Shown here one piece after another: positions 10,094 through 22,193 of a stretch of 64,000 bases of DNA (position 1 is the first letter of the stretch; each line of letters starts with the position of its first letter). The translations under genes were made by a program, and so were the position numbers. The stretch is taken from the NCBI GenBank assembly GCA_039707465.1, contig CM077643.1, forward strand, positions 377,521,919 through 377,585,918, in the 5' to 3' direction. Under the pieces are notes generated by a model. It had not been told where the DNA came from. It saw nothing but the letters and a program-made list of their open reading frames with translations, and searched no databases. Source of the DNA: Rhabdophis nuchalis (lineage: Eukaryota; Chordata; Lepidosauria; Squamata; Natricidae).

Positions 10094-10780
10094 TAGAATA
10101 GAATAGAATAGAAGAGAAGAGAAGAGAAGAGAAGAGAAGAGAAGAGAAGAGAAGAGAAGAGAATAACAGAGTTGGAAGGGACCTTGGAGGTCCAACCCCC
10201 TGCTCAAACAGGAAACCCTACACCACTTCAGACAAATGGTTATCCAAAATCTTCTTAAAAACTTCCAGTGTTGGAGCATTCACAACTTCTGGAGGCAAAT
10301 TGTTCCACTAATTAATTGTTCTGTCAGGAAATTCCTTCTCACTTCTAAGTTGCTTCTCTCCTTGATTAGTTTCTACCCATTGCTTCTTGCCCTACCCTCA
10401 GGTGCTTTGGAGAATAGCTTGACTCCCTCTTCTCTGTGGCAACCCCTGAGATATTTTAACACTGCTATCATGTCACCCCAGTCCTTCTTTTCATTAAACT
10501 AGACATACCCAGTTCCTGCAACCGTTTCTCATATGTTTTAGTCTCTAGTCCCTTCATCATATTTGATGCTCTTCTCTGCATTCTGTCTAGAGTCTCAACA
10601 TCTTTTTTACATTGCGGCAGCCAAAACTTGAATGCAGTATTCCAAGTGTGGCCTTACCAAGGCATTATAAAGTGGTATTAACACTTCTTGTGATCTTGAT
10701 TCTATCCTTCTGTTTTTGCAGCCTAGAACTGTGTTGGCTTTTTTGGCAGCTGCTGCTGCACACTGCTGGCTGATAAACCT
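10094..10780 (-). mobile_element. CR1 LINE 3' fragment (-)
   Basis: The minus strand encodes the decayed C-terminus of CR1 ORF2 and the 3' UTR, homologous to 37712-38345. The tail on the plus strand (10094-10163) starts as AGAAT and becomes a uniform AGAAG array. It is 5' truncated near 10780 and has stops and shifts throughout. Confidence 0.85.
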
Positions 10781-10884
10781 GTTCACAAGTTTTCCTGGTA
10801 GCCAAATGGAAATGCTGTTTCCATTACCTTCTTCTGGGTGTGTGTATTTTATTTATTTATTTATTTTTACTTCCCTGCCTATCT

Positions 10885-11345
10885 CTTAGCTTCAGGGTTT
10901 CCTGGCAGTCACTTACCAAGTTTTAAGAACAGATGGAGCCTGTTCCCAGTGTGTGCAAGCACAGAGCTTCCAGAAGACAAGAACAACTAAAATAGCAGGG
11001 TCAACTTGGGAGTAAAGCCACACCTTGGAGGTGATTGGCCCCTCCCATAGGAAACTAAAGAGGAACGAATAGGGAGTGGGCTTTTGCAGGAAACCATTCA
11101 TTCATTCAGTTGGTTCAAGAGTGGAAAGTTCTGGCTGTGCCTTTAAGAGACTCTGTGCCAAGTTTGCCTTGCCCTGCAGTTTGGAAACTAGTTATCAGGC
11201 AGCGCTCCAAATGAGATAAGGTGCCTGTGGATAAACATTCCTCTGAAAGACTGTTTATTAAGCCTTGCTGCTTGTGAATGAAAGGCATTCACAGTCGTGT
11301 AAATAAAGGAGGTTTTGCAGGGACCAAGACTTTGCTTCTTACTTT
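10885..11345 (+). other. Possible LTR-like unit, termini not found
   Basis: The order is promoter-like 'gattggcccctcccatagg' (11030), 'cctttaagagactctg' (11142) and a polyadenylation-type 'gtaaataaagga' (11300), which is LTR-like. I could not find TG..CA ends with a matching duplication, so the class is unproved. Confidence 0.3.
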
Positions 11346-11545
11346 CTAAGGAAGCCTGGGTCAGAACGTACGTGTGTGTTTGTGTGCGTGTGCGTGCACA
11401 GGTGTGTGTTTACTAATGTTTTGGGCAGGGATGTAGGTGGTAAAAGTTTATGGCTGCCTTGTGTTTATGTGTCCAAGTTGCTAATCTTACTCTAAAACAA
11501 AAGAAAAAAGAAAAAAACCACCCTTGCTTCAAGTCACTACTGAAT

Positions 11546-11942
11546 CAGTGGTGGGTTTCAAATTTTTTAGAACCTACTCTGTAGGTGTGGCCTATTTTGT
11601 GGGCATGGCTTGGCAGTCATGTGGCAGGGTGGGAGTGGCCAACTTGTAAAATGTGGTGAAACTCATTTAACAACGCTCTTGCTTAGCAACCAAAATTTTG
11701 GACTCAATTGTGATGATAACTTCTTTCTCTCTTTCTCTCTTTCTTCCTTTCCTTCCTTCCTTCCTTCCTTTCCTTTCCTTTCTTACTTTCTGCCCTCCTT
11801 TCCTTTCCTTCCCATTGGGTTACTGGCAGTGGTAGGCCAGACTTACTTCTGGGTCCACCGGTGGAACCCCCTCTCACCGTTTCTCTAAATTTCACCAACC
11901 GGTTCTCGCGAGTAGGTGCGAGCCTGCAGAAACCCACCACTG
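11546..11942. mobile_element. hAT MITE, 8-bp TSD tactgaat
   Basis: It starts 'cagtggtgggtttcaaa' and ends 'agaaacccaccactg'. Perfect duplication tactgaat at 11538-11545 and 11943-11950. It contains a CTTT/CCTT polypyrimidine tract (11726-11812). Open frames rich in Lys/Glu/Arg on the minus strand come from this tract. Confidence 0.92.
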
Positions 11943-12660
11943 TACTGAATGTATTGCATTCTTTTACCTGGAAGTCCTGCATTTTAATGTCTGCTGTACA
12001 CAAGCTGCCTGGAGTTATGTATAGCAATATAAGCTGTTTATGCTGCAAAGAAGTTTCTTTGTTCAAATTCTGGATATAATCCTGTGATGATGCCCAGGGC
12101 AATCCTCCTTATCGCTCAACTCGGTGCATGCCTTGTCTGTAATCATAAACCGCCTGTGAAGTTGTAGAGAATTTCTTAGGCTCTGCTCTCACCATTTATC
12201 TCCCTAAATCTGCAACGCTGTCTCTTCCTCTGTTGTTACATAAACCACGGGAGCTGCAAGCCTTACATAACAGCCTCCCTCTCATCACATACCCATTAAA
12301 ATGCTCAGGTTGTAGATACTCTCTTCCCCACCTACATTTTCCTTTTCCCTCTCCTCTTTCTCTCCCTTCCCCTCCCACACTTCACGCGAGTTTCTTTTCT
12401 TTGTGACTTTTACTCAGCTGCAATCTTCAGAGCCAACCTAATCTATGGAGAGCAAGGCACACACGTTTGGAAGGGGAAACCTGATTACATGTCTGTGCTT
12501 TTGACTAGGTGCAAATGCAGCGCAACTTGTTGCATGGAAAATTATCGCCCTACACTTTTCCCATATGGAATCGTCCTCCATTTCCTCCATTGTCTTTCTA
12601 TGAAGCCTTTTCATAGAGGTCCCAAATAGCTGTGACCTTAGAATCAGGGTTAGTTCACAT

Positions 12661-12950
12661 CAGTGGTGCCAGTTTAACAACTGGTTCAGTGAGTGCGCGT
12701 TTTGCACATGCATTCACCTAAAGTACTTGTGCGTAGTGCTGAAAATGGAGCATTTAGAAGCTCAGTTGCTTATCTTCCAAGTCAGCAATGGTAAGTAAAG
12801 CAGCAAGGGGGGGGGGCGAAATCAGCTGTGTCACACAATTGAGATGAGCCAGAAATCAGGAAATAAAGGACCGGATAGGGCAGGGGCAGGTTGATTGTTG
12901 GCGCTATTGGTTCACCTGAACTGGTCCGAACCAGCTGAATACCACCTCTG
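12661..12950. mobile_element. hAT MITE, 8-bp TSD gttcacat
   Basis: It starts 'cagtggtgccagtttaac' and ends 'gctgaataccacctctg', with perfect flanks gttcacat at 12653-12660 and 12951-12958. The subterminal 'aactggttc' and 'gaaccag' pair as in related copies. Non-autonomous. Confidence 0.92.
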
Positions 12951-13191
12951 GTTCACATGTCCTGGGATGTTCAAGTATGTGTCACAGCTTGGGGATCTAC
13001 AGTTGTCATTAAATTAAACATGTCATGCTGAACTACAGTGTGATTTATTTGCCTTTGGTGTTTTGAAGAAAGTTAGCCATTATGGTTTGTAAATACTAGC
13101 AATTTACAGTTTAATGTACTCTATAAACCCAGTCAGTTGTGGTTAAGAAGCAAACTAGGAAGGGTGTCCCCAGTGAAGGTGTATTGTCCTT

Positions 13192-13858
13192 ACATAAGAA
13201 CATAAGAATAGCCTTGCTGGAACAGGCCACAGCCCATCTGGTCCAGCATTCTGTCTCACACAGTGGCTCACCATTTGCTTCAGGGTATTCCCAAGCAGAT
13301 GTCTTCATCTGCTTACGATTCCCTGCAAATGGCATTGAGAAATATCCTGCCTATCTCTCCAGGGTGTCCTTAGGCATCCATAATGATAGCCATGGATACC
13401 CTTGTTCTCCATGAATTCATCTAATCCTTTCTTAAAGGTGTCGAGGCTGACAGCTGTCACCACTTCTTCTGGCAGGGAGTTCCATAGACCAGGGATCCTT
13501 TGGGTGAAAAAGTACTTTCTCTTATTTGTTTGAGGTCTAGTTATCAAAAGTTTCATGGAGTGCCCCCTAGTTTTAGTGTTGTGCGATAGGGAAAACAGTT
13601 TTTCCTTTTCTACTTTGTCCACACCGTGAATGATTTTATAGACTTCAATCAGGTCACCTTTCAGGTGCCATCGTTCTAGAGTGAAGAGGCCCAGCCGTTG
13701 CAGCCTCAGATGGTAAGGAAGGTGTTCCAGCCCTCTAATCATTCTGGTTTCCCTCCTCTGCACCTTTTCCATTTCCATAATAGCCTTTTGAAGGTATGGT
13801 GACCAGAACTGTACACAGTTCTGGTCACAGTCCTTAAGTGTTTCATCCATGTTCCACT
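13192..13858 (-). mobile_element. CR1/L3-like LINE 3' end (-), divergent family
   Basis: An open frame of 181 codons (13305-13850, minus) reads like a CR1 ORF2 C-terminus: VQFWSPYLQKAIMEMEKVQRR, TRMIRGLEHLPYHLRLQRLG, LFTLERWHLKGDLIEVYKII and IPGLWNSLPEEVVTAVSLDT. The 3' end is 'acataagaacataagaata', the tail common in other reptilian CR1s. It differs from the AATAC-tailed copies, so it is a separate subfamily. It is 5' truncated and lacks the RT core. Confidence 0.8.
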
Positions 13859-15190
13859 AATATCATCATCTTTGGACTTTCTTTGAAAGGGTTACATGCT
13901 TAGGCAGGATGTATGTATGCCTCTATGTTTGGCTTTGCATACTTTACAAACTAGTTTTGAATTCAGCTTATCTCAGTGGCCAGTTCTCTTTGGGGATAAG
14001 GAATATATCAAAGAACTTTTAAACCATATGAGATAACCATTTTAAAATGATTAAAATGTGTTATATGCATTTTATCATGTATATAAAATTTAAAAAGATT
14101 AAATGGACACTTGGTTGCCTTCTACTTGAAACCCAAGGACAATGAGCGATTTGTGAGATTCGCATAATTTTTTTTTTCTGATAGATTGCTTCATTTTACA
14201 GTACAGGAAAAAGAAAATACACAGATAAGTAGATTGCCATCTGGGGAAACTGAGCATAGATCTGATGTAGTCTTTGTTCTCAGAGTCTTAATTAGATTTT
14301 TATAATGTCCTGTGGGATCATTTCCATTGTCGTTTTTTTGTCAGATTTAATTATCTTAATTGACACCAGACTTGAAAGGGGCTTTCTGATTTGTTTCCAT
14401 CCAATGCATAAAAGCATAATCAGATTCTTTAAAATGTTAGTCCCACTGTGTTTTTGCAACAGATCAAACTCTTTGAAGCTAGTAATCTTCAAACTGTATA
14501 TAAGGTTCTTGGATGAAAAGTATCTGGACAAAATCAAGTAGAATAATAGACATTTCTGCGACTCTTAGACCAAGGACTGACAAAGAATACACACCGACAA
14601 TTAATTGTTTTATTTGAGGTGTGTTTTTGTCTTTCCTTGCTTACAATCATTTTACAGCAGACCCTTCTGTATGAAGTACCTGCAGTTCTTACCAAGTTAA
14701 ATATTTAAATAAGTCTAGGAATAAAGATTTGAAGAACATTCTTTGGCAAGTAGCAAATTCTATAATGTCCTATTGCTGAAACTGAGCTGAAAGTGCATCT
14801 TAGAATTAATTTTGCCATGGAGAAGGCAGAATTTCAAAAATCAGTATGAAAGAGACTAATGTATGCCATACCTGCGAAGCAGATGATTATTGAATATTCT
14901 GAGACTTTTTATGAAAATGTATAAAGTAAAATATCCTTGAATATTTAATTGGAGTGGAATAAAAGGCCTTGTACTATCATATTAGAAGTATAGGAAACGC
15001 CCTTTCTGTCACTCTAAATTTTTAACAATGAATTGAAGGTACAGGAAATGCCAATAAGGGTGTAAAGGTATCTTGTGAAAAGAACTGTCAAGGAAAGTTC
15101 TTTGCCTCCTAACATTCAAACATGCTTTAAAAATCGATTCTTTATTCTGAATATCAGGTCAATAAATCCACATGATTGGATCATCAAACA
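13859..15190. other. Intronic sequence, nothing recognised
   Basis: AT-rich, with no open frame above 81 codons and no repeat with clear borders. It looks like one of the least disturbed pieces of the intron. Confidence 0.5.
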
Positions 15191-15420
15191 CAGGGGTGTC
15201 CAAACTTGGGAACTTTAATTTTATCCTCATAGTGAGGCAGATTGGGCAGCGAAAGATCCTAAACCATTAGCAGACAGATTAACAGCCTTGGAAGGGACCT
15301 TGCAGGTCATCTAGTCCAACCCCCTGCCCAAGCCAGGAGACCCTACATCTGCCTCTACCTAGGATCAAACTCACAACCTCTAATTGTGAGGCAAGAGCAT
15401 CAAACAGAGATTTATTCATG
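15191..15420 (-). mobile_element. MITE arm plus CR1 3' fragment (-)
   Basis: 15191-15219 ('caggggtgtccaaacttggg...') is a single arm of the palindromic MITE seen whole at 48670-49262. At 15282-15345 is a short minus-strand CR1 3' UTR ('ggaagggaccttgcaggtca', 'ccaaccccctgccc'). Both are fragments without their partners. Confidence 0.5.
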
Positions 15421-16284
15421 AAACTCCTAGTTGACTGGGTGCCTGTCATTCTCCAAACTCTGAATCCAGAAGGTATCGCCTACATTATAATGGGCGTATT
15501 CTGGTTGCCACAGTAAAACACAATAGGTTCTTAAACATTTAGAGGAGAATTTCGTTCATTGGGAGATAGAATGAAAACCATGCACTCAAACACAGGAATC
15601 TTTACTTTTAGCTTTCTCTAGCTCTATTCTCATGTCATGTGAGATGATAGTAAATACTTATTGGTGCAGGAAGCTTCTGTTTTCTATTGTCCCTTGATTG
15701 CCCAAAGGTTTAGAAATTTTATAGCAGAAAGTAGCATGGATTAATTCTCAAGGCTTCTGACCATTATTGAAAATCCCTTTTGAACTAGTAAATCTGGCAT
15801 GCAAGAAAGAGAATATTAGTGCTTGATCTAGGTAGGGTTCTATTACAGTTATGTATATTAATAAATCTGCTGGAAAGGATGACATCAAAAGGTATGCCTC
15901 CCAAAATCCATTGATTTTTATGTATGCTACTGTATGTTGTGGGCTAAAGCTTTCTTTTGTGAATCTCTCAAATTAAACCATTGAGGAAAGAGGTGTAGTA
16001 GCTGTTGACATCCTCAGAGTTGTCTGAATCCTGATTTTTTATTTTCTGGATAGCAGCAAAAAAGAACTTCCCAGAGAAGCTTTCAAACTTAGTGGGTTTG
16101 TTTAGGTTTTATCTGTTTTATTTTACTCACGTAGTTATTGCATATATTGTATACAGCCAAGATCTTCCGCAGCATACAATACTGCAAAAATAAAACAAAA
16201 ACAAAATACAAAAAATCAAATAAGAAGAAAATAATATAAACGAGTTATGAAAAAAGAGAGGAAGGGAGGGAGGGAGGGAGGTAG
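15421..16284. other. Intronic sequence, nothing recognised
   Basis: No gene or bordered repeat is visible. A short GGGA-type array (16257-16281) adjoins the next hAT element. Confidence 0.5.
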
Positions 16285-16609
16285 CAGTGGTGGGATACGA
16301 CTGGTACACCCCAGTACGAGTGTACCAGTGCCTTCTGGGAGCACCAAGTAGGTTCAGGTACAGTGCTCTGGAGGACCCGCCCCCCCCCCCATACTTACCT
16401 GCCTTACCTGTATTTGAGCTGATTGGGGCTTCCGCGCATGGAGCGTATGGTACCTGCATAACTCTCCACCGAGAAGCTGGAGCATCATGGAGATGTCGTG
16501 GAGCATCACAGGTGGTAAGTATGCATGCATGTGCTGCACGTGTGCATGTGGTGGATGCCCGGCCCCGTTGCACCATACCGGTTGCACCAGGATCTGGAAC
16601 CCACCACTG
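16285..16609. mobile_element. hAT MITE (CAGTGGTGGGATACGACTGG)
   Basis: The ends are 'cagtggtgggatacgactgg' and 'tggaacccaccactg'. The flanks ggaggtag and gtcggtag agree at 6 of 8 positions. 'tgtaccagt' and 'accggttgcacc' show subterminal symmetry. Open frames of up to 154 codons crossing it are incidental. Confidence 0.75.
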
Positions 16610-17380
16610 GTCGGTAGGTCTTGGTAGTTCAATTAAAAAGCATGGGAGAACAAGCAGGTCATTAGCTAAAAATCTGTTAGAAAAGAATTCCAGAGCCAGG
16701 GCACTATTAAAAAAGACCCTTTATTTATTTCTCACTTTATTCAAAGACTGAACAGTCTCCTGTATGCACTTCTATGATCTCAAACTTTTGTTCTTTGACC
16801 ATCAAGCAAGTAAATTAATACACAAAGCCTCTATTCAGGGGCAGGGGGCGAGGTCTGATGGAATTTAGGAAGACGTAGAAGGCATTATAAATGCTGAAGA
16901 CCCAGGCTCATTTGTGAGAGGTTCTCCATATTTACAAGGCGATTTTGGTTTTCCAAAAACGCCATGTTTTCACGGGGGACAGGTTGTAACTCCTGGGATG
17001 AAAAGAGCTCTGTACTTTTGGTCTCCTTACTACAATGTGGTTGTAGTACTGACAGTGCTGACCTGTCATAGACCTGATTGGGCTATTGTTTATTTCTTTA
17101 GTATAAGGAAACTTATATTAGCTCATGAAATTAATTGGAGGTGGTTTCTTAGCTTTGTCAGTTAATCCTTTTAAGCTCTGCTGCCTGCTAGTTGCCAAGC
17201 AACTGAGAGTTTGACTTTAGGAGGCTCTTTTGGGTATATAAACCCATATAATTGTTAAACTTTTTCAGCGGCAAGAACTCTTGTGTCTATCTGTAACGAA
17301 ATCACCACTTGGATTATTGGAATATTTCTTTTTTACCTTTGATAGACTTTTCCCCATTGATCCTAATACATACACTAAGA
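16610..17380. other. Intronic sequence with TATA-like motif
   Basis: No coding sequence. A palindromic GTTGCCAAGCAAC (17191-17203) precedes TATATAAA (17235-17242). This could be part of an old LTR promoter, but I found no LTR ends. Confidence 0.35.
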
Positions 17381-17753
17381 CAGTGATGGCGAACCTATGG
17401 CACGGGTGCCACAGGTGGCACGCGGAACCATTTCTTAGGGCACGCGAGGCATTGCCCTGTCAGCTCCAGCATGCTTGTGGGTGCTGGCCAGCTGATTTAG
17501 GCTTTCTTTTGAGGCTGTTTTTCACCCTCTGGAGGCTTCAGGTAAGCTCCTGAAACCTCTGGTGGTGGGGGGGGGAGGCTGTTTTCACCCTCCCCAGGCT
17601 CCTAGAAAGCCTCTGGAGCCTTGGGAGGGCGAAAAAGCATGCCAAAAGCAGGGGGTCACGCACATAGCATTATGGGTGTCGCACGCCCATGCACGACCCC
17701 CCTGTGCTCCCCCCGCTTTTGGCACGCGAGCCAAAAAAGGTTAGCCATCACTG
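17381..17753. mobile_element. hAT MITE (CAGTGATGGCGAACCT), 8-bp TSD cactaaga
   Basis: It starts 'cagtgatggcgaacctatgg' and ends 'aaggttagccatcactg'. Perfect duplication cactaaga at 17373-17380 and 17754-17761. It is the same family as 3474-3839 and the better preserved of the two. Confidence 0.95.
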
Positions 17754-18072
17754 CACTAAGATATACTACTACTTTTTAGACAATCTATATTGTTTTCTTT
17801 CTTTATACTCCCCCAGCCTTCTTCTTCATCGTTTTGTACTGATCTTCAGCCTTGGAAAACTGCTTCTGGATTTTGAAGAGAAAACATAAAGGCTGGAATC
17901 ATTCCATCACACTAAAGCTTAGGTTAATAAACCACAATTGCTTTGTTTATACAATATGCTAACTAATGGCTAAATTTCCAAAAGATGATGACACATACTG
18001 TGCTTTACTACGTTTAGGTTGTCTCAATTAAGCCAATTGTTAATGCTGAGCTGCAGCCACCATGGAGGAAAC

Positions 18073-18505
18073 TGTCAGCCTCCGCTTTGCTGCTAGCTTC
18101 GGCTGCCATTGAAACGGGGAGGGAGGGGGTCTTGGTATTGGGTATGGGACTGTATAATGCAGGAGGGCGTTTTGGAGAAGGGAGCATGTTCTCACCATTT
18201 ACTTCGCATACCTCTGGCTGGGGCTGTGCCGTGGTCAAGGCCAACGGTCTTGCATGCCATCCTGATGATGCTCCTGGAGATGCAACCCACATGACACCTA
18301 AGGGGATTGTGCATTGGACAATGGGGTGGGGGTTGTTGGGGGCAGGGGGCCGGACACATATTGATATGTATGATTTCGCGCGCTTGGGTCTCAGACCTTG
18401 CTTTACCTCGCTGCTATCTTTTCATAACCAATAAAAGTCCTCTTAATTCTTCCAAATGGAGTTGAGTGGTTTCTTTCTTGGTTATCGTTAGAGGCAGACC
18501 TGACA
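18073..18505 (+). mobile_element. Solo LTR, 5-bp TSD gaaac
   Basis: The 433-bp unit starts TGTCAG and ends CTGACA, with gaaac directly before (18068-18072) and after (18506-18510). AATAAA at 18432-18437, 68 bp before the 3' end, is in the expected place for a plus-strand LTR. No internal region or second LTR is present, so the element has recombined to a solo LTR. Retroviral versus Ty3-type origin is not decided. Confidence 0.85.
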
Positions 18506-18843
18506 GAAACAAAATCAACCTGGAATATGACCCCTCAGGATAACTTCTTTGGAAGTAAAGTACAGCATAAGTTCTTGTCTGAGCAATATATATATATACG
18601 CATATGACATGGTAGAATGCAGCATGATTGCCATATGCCTCCAGATTTCATATGTGGTAATAAAATTGCTGCATAAATTCTATTAGCAGATTCAGACACA
18701 CTAGTTACATTTTGGAAACCACCTAAAATGGAAACCATCTACAGTGTTCACATGTACACATGGTCCCCAGAATATGGTCCAGGGTCTTTCTGCAAACCAG
18801 ACTAAGCTTTGTAGGTATCCTGCACTACACCAAAGAATTAAAG

Positions 18844-18917
18844 CAGGAGTCTCCAACCTTTGCAACTTTAAGTCTGAAGGACTTCAGACTTAAAGTTGCA
18901 AAGGTTGGAGGCCCCTG
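18844..18917. mobile_element. Short palindromic hAT-type MITE, TSD aattaaag
   Basis: The 74-bp foldback has arms 'caaccttta/tgcaaaggttgg' that meet at 'ctgaaggacttcag'. The flanks aattaaag (18836-18843 and 18918-18925) are identical. It is the same arm type as 55013-55138 but lacks the central core. Confidence 0.9.
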
Positions 18918-19399
18918 AATTAAAGGACCCTGATTCTTGCCTCTTAATAGTGAATGATGAGCAAGAGAAGGTTGTGTGATTAAACAATGCTAATGGAAAA
19001 TGTCAGAGAAAACACCCTAATGGATGATTTTAATCAATTGCAGTAAATAAATCATTTCCCTAGAGACCACGTACAGTATGTCTGTTGGGTTTGTATCCAT
19101 AAACACCCACACAAACTTCAATTACAATTGTAATAACACTTACTAAAGCAGGAACAAACAACTCCTTTTGACCAGGGGCCACAGTTTGTTTCTTATATTA
19201 TTGAGCCAGAAAGAACAAGCCTTCCAGTGATACCTCTAGAGTGAAAGAATGGAATGGAGGCCCCTATTTTTACTGGGAATGTTTTTAAAATAGGGTTGTA
19301 ACATGGTAAGGATGGCAGAGAAGATTATTGGCAGTTCATATCCAGAACATAGCATTTAAGTGATGCTTGACTAGGGTCCACAGTATTGCCTTGGACTCT

Positions 19400-19735
19400 A
19401 TATATCCTTTTCACAACCTGTTTTCCTTGTTACCTTCTGGGAGGAGGCTTCGTGGTATCCAAAGCAGAACATCCAGATTCAGTCACAGTTTTATTCCATA
19501 TAGTATCAACCTTGTGAACTGTGAAGCTTCCTCTTTCCAATATGTATTCAGGATGGACAGTGATTTTTATACATATATGTATCTATGTATAGGTGTAGGT
19601 ATATACATGTATGTATATAGCATGTGTATATGTTTGTTATGTATGTGTACACTCTTGACAGCAGGCAAGAAAATTTCATGTTAATGTGTGCCAGCGTGCC
19701 CACAGTAAAAACTGACAATAAAGGTTATCTATCTA
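19400..19735 (+). mobile_element. LINE 3' end preceding a giant microsatellite
   Basis: The frame LLPSGRRLRGIQSRTSRFSH followed by SFIPYSINLVN resembles a LINE ORF2 C-terminus. The 3' end is 'gacaataaaggttatctat', running straight into ATCT repeats. A related minus-strand piece lies at 29985-30200. I cannot assign the clade. Confidence 0.5.
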
Positions 19736-19850
19736 TCAAACTTCCATCCATCCATCTCTCTCTCTCCCCATCCATCCATCCATCCATTCATCTAGTTATC
19801 ATCTAGCTATCATCCAACATCCATCCATCCATCCATCTCTCTCTCTCTCT

Positions 19851-19944
<94 letters not shown>

Positions 19945-20130
19945 CATCCATCCATCCATCCATCCATCCATCCACCCACCCACCCACCTACCTACCTACC
20001 TACCTACCTATCTATCATCCCTCCCTCCCTCCCTCCCTCCCTCCCTCCCCCCCCCCTCTCTCTCTCTCTCTCCTCCCCCCCATCCATCCATCCATCCATC
20101 CATGTATCTATCTATCATCTATCTATGCAT
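19730..20130. repeat. Compound tetranucleotide microsatellite, about 400 bp
   Basis: Blocks of ATCC, CT, ATCT (about 19850-19942), ATCC, ACCC, ACCT, CCCT, CT and again ATCC and ATCT. All are one-base variants of each other, as expected from growth and mutation of one seed array. Confidence 0.95.
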
Positions 20131-21032
20131 TGCTATGTTCTGTTGCTGGAAGCTCTGTAGACTGAAGAAATAGAGTGGGATGAGGGTAGCACTGCCTATC
20201 CTGTATTGGATTCTAGATTTCTTTGTCTTCCAGTATTTTTCTGTTCAGAGTAGCTCAGCTAGAAGATTACACAAAAAAGTATGTCTCAGGAAAGACTTCT
20301 GTCATATAGCGATAGTTTCATTTCTTTCCTAAAATTTTACAGAGTTGTATCCTTTCATCTGTTCCTATGACTTCTTCTGTCTTTTTTCTTATTAGGAACC
20401 AAATGATTAAAGAAGCAATGGTGAAGCATGGATGTGGTTTTTTTTAAAACTTGGAAATGTAAGAAGTGATGCTGGAGGCACCCTTAATCTGTTAACGTTA
20501 AATACAATTATACTCTCAATTTATAAAAATCCATATCTTCTTTGAAGGCATGGGTTACTAGGGAGATGCCAGCTGATTTTCTGTGTTTTACTTTGCTGTG
20601 GGTAGCAGGCACAATGCCAACCTGTGCCAGCCATAACACCAGAGTGGCTTTGTTTTCTGTTGCCTTTCTGTATGTTACAGTTCCAGAAAAATGTGGGTAT
20701 TCACTACTGAGAAATGGAGCTTTCTCATCAACATAACTTCTCATTACAGAAGTCATTTACTCATTGGGTAAATAAAGGCCAACCTCACTACCAGGGCAAT
20801 TTTGAGGCTGTGAGTCATTGTTGTTCATTTATTATAGGATGGATTTTTAAAATTTGTTAAATGCCGCCCAACGTCAGCTAAGTATGAGTTGGGCAGCTAC
20901 ATATATTTGTTTAATAAATAAAATATATAATAAATTAAGTGGGATGCCTATAGGTGGAGGAATGAGAAGACGATAGTAGGACCCTGGACTTGGTTCGAAA
21001 ATTAAACTGAACTTCATTTCATTTACATGCAT
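20131..21032. other. Intronic sequence with one LINE tail
   Basis: Mostly unremarkable. 20855-20935 ('atgccgcccaacgtcagcta', 'gttgggcagctacatat', AATAAA-rich end) looks like a LINE or SINE 3' tail on the plus strand. No gene seen. Confidence 0.4.
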
Positions 21033-21194
21033 CAGAAGTGGGTTGCTCCTGGTTCAGCCTCGATCGGGTGAACCGGTAGTAGTGGCGGCGGGAGGCTCCT
21101 CCCACCCGCCCGGTCACTTCTGTGCATGTGCAGAAGCATCACACATGGGAGCGTGCCTGAACCAGTAGTAAAAAAAATTGGCAACCCACCACTG
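21033..21194. mobile_element. hAT MITE, 8-bp TSD acatgcat
   Basis: It starts 'cagaagtgggttgctcctgg' and ends 'ggcaacccaccactg'. Perfect palindromic duplication acatgcat at 21025-21032 and 21195-21202. 162 bp, non-autonomous. Confidence 0.92.
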
Positions 21195-21202
21195 ACATGC
21201 AT

Positions 21203-22193
21203 GTTATTAATTAATTTCAAGTTGTGAAATTGCTCCCCACATATTGAGTAATCCCCCCCCCCCATCCTACATTAACATCTGTTGCTTGAGGGCAACATTT
21301 GAAGGAGCTTCCTGGAGAACACATTGGGAGTTTGAGGTCTGCATGCAATCCTGAAGGCTCAGGGAATATGCCTACTTGACCTGTTGAAAATCATACATGA
21401 CTTATTGTTGGTGAGCAGGCTCATTGCAAACCTAAATAGAGCACACATTGATCTCACATTTGCCTACTGAGAATCCCAGAGGATGTTGCAGAATACTGGA
21501 TTACTAGTTGCATAGTTTCCGAGGCATTTTCTTTGTGACATCTGACTGCTAAGGCATCTGTGTTTGTGACATGGTTGAGTATGTTTGCTGCAGAGGTGGG
21601 CATTCTGCTGAAGTCTTCCTGAACAATTCTGGAAAGCAAGAGGTGGTGTAGTCATAATATACACTTGGTGAAGCTGGGATTTTCCACTTCTCTCCCTGGT
21701 TTATTTTTAGAAGTATGCAGTGTTATTTAGGAAGAAATGATGTGAAGGTGTAATGCCGTGATCCACTTTTTCTCTCTGCACATATAACATTTTCTAAATT
21801 CCTTACACTTGAATTCACAAAAGGGTTACATAATAAGCCTTACGAAATTATAACTTAGGTTTTCACTAAATACCCACTTTAAAATCCTCTTCGATTCTGC
21901 ATTTATATTTCAAACTTTGTATCTGTATGATCTCTTAATACAAATAGATAATGTTCCTTCTCGTATCTGGAGTGGGAATAACAGGTACATGAATGCCAAG
22001 GACAATATCTTAATTGGAATGTCCTTGGTAGTTATTCAAAGAATTGGGTTTTAGCCAAGCGCCTGGCAAGGAATATGATTTGCAGAGTTATTCCCGCTAT
22101 GTTGTGGAAAAGTATAAAGATGGCAAGATTTTCCAAGTATTTTGAATTTTAGTGTAGACCAGAAGATCCAGGAAGACACTACACACTAGCTAG
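21203..22193. other. Intronic sequence, nothing recognised
   Basis: No coding sequence or bordered repeat noticed. Confidence 0.45.
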
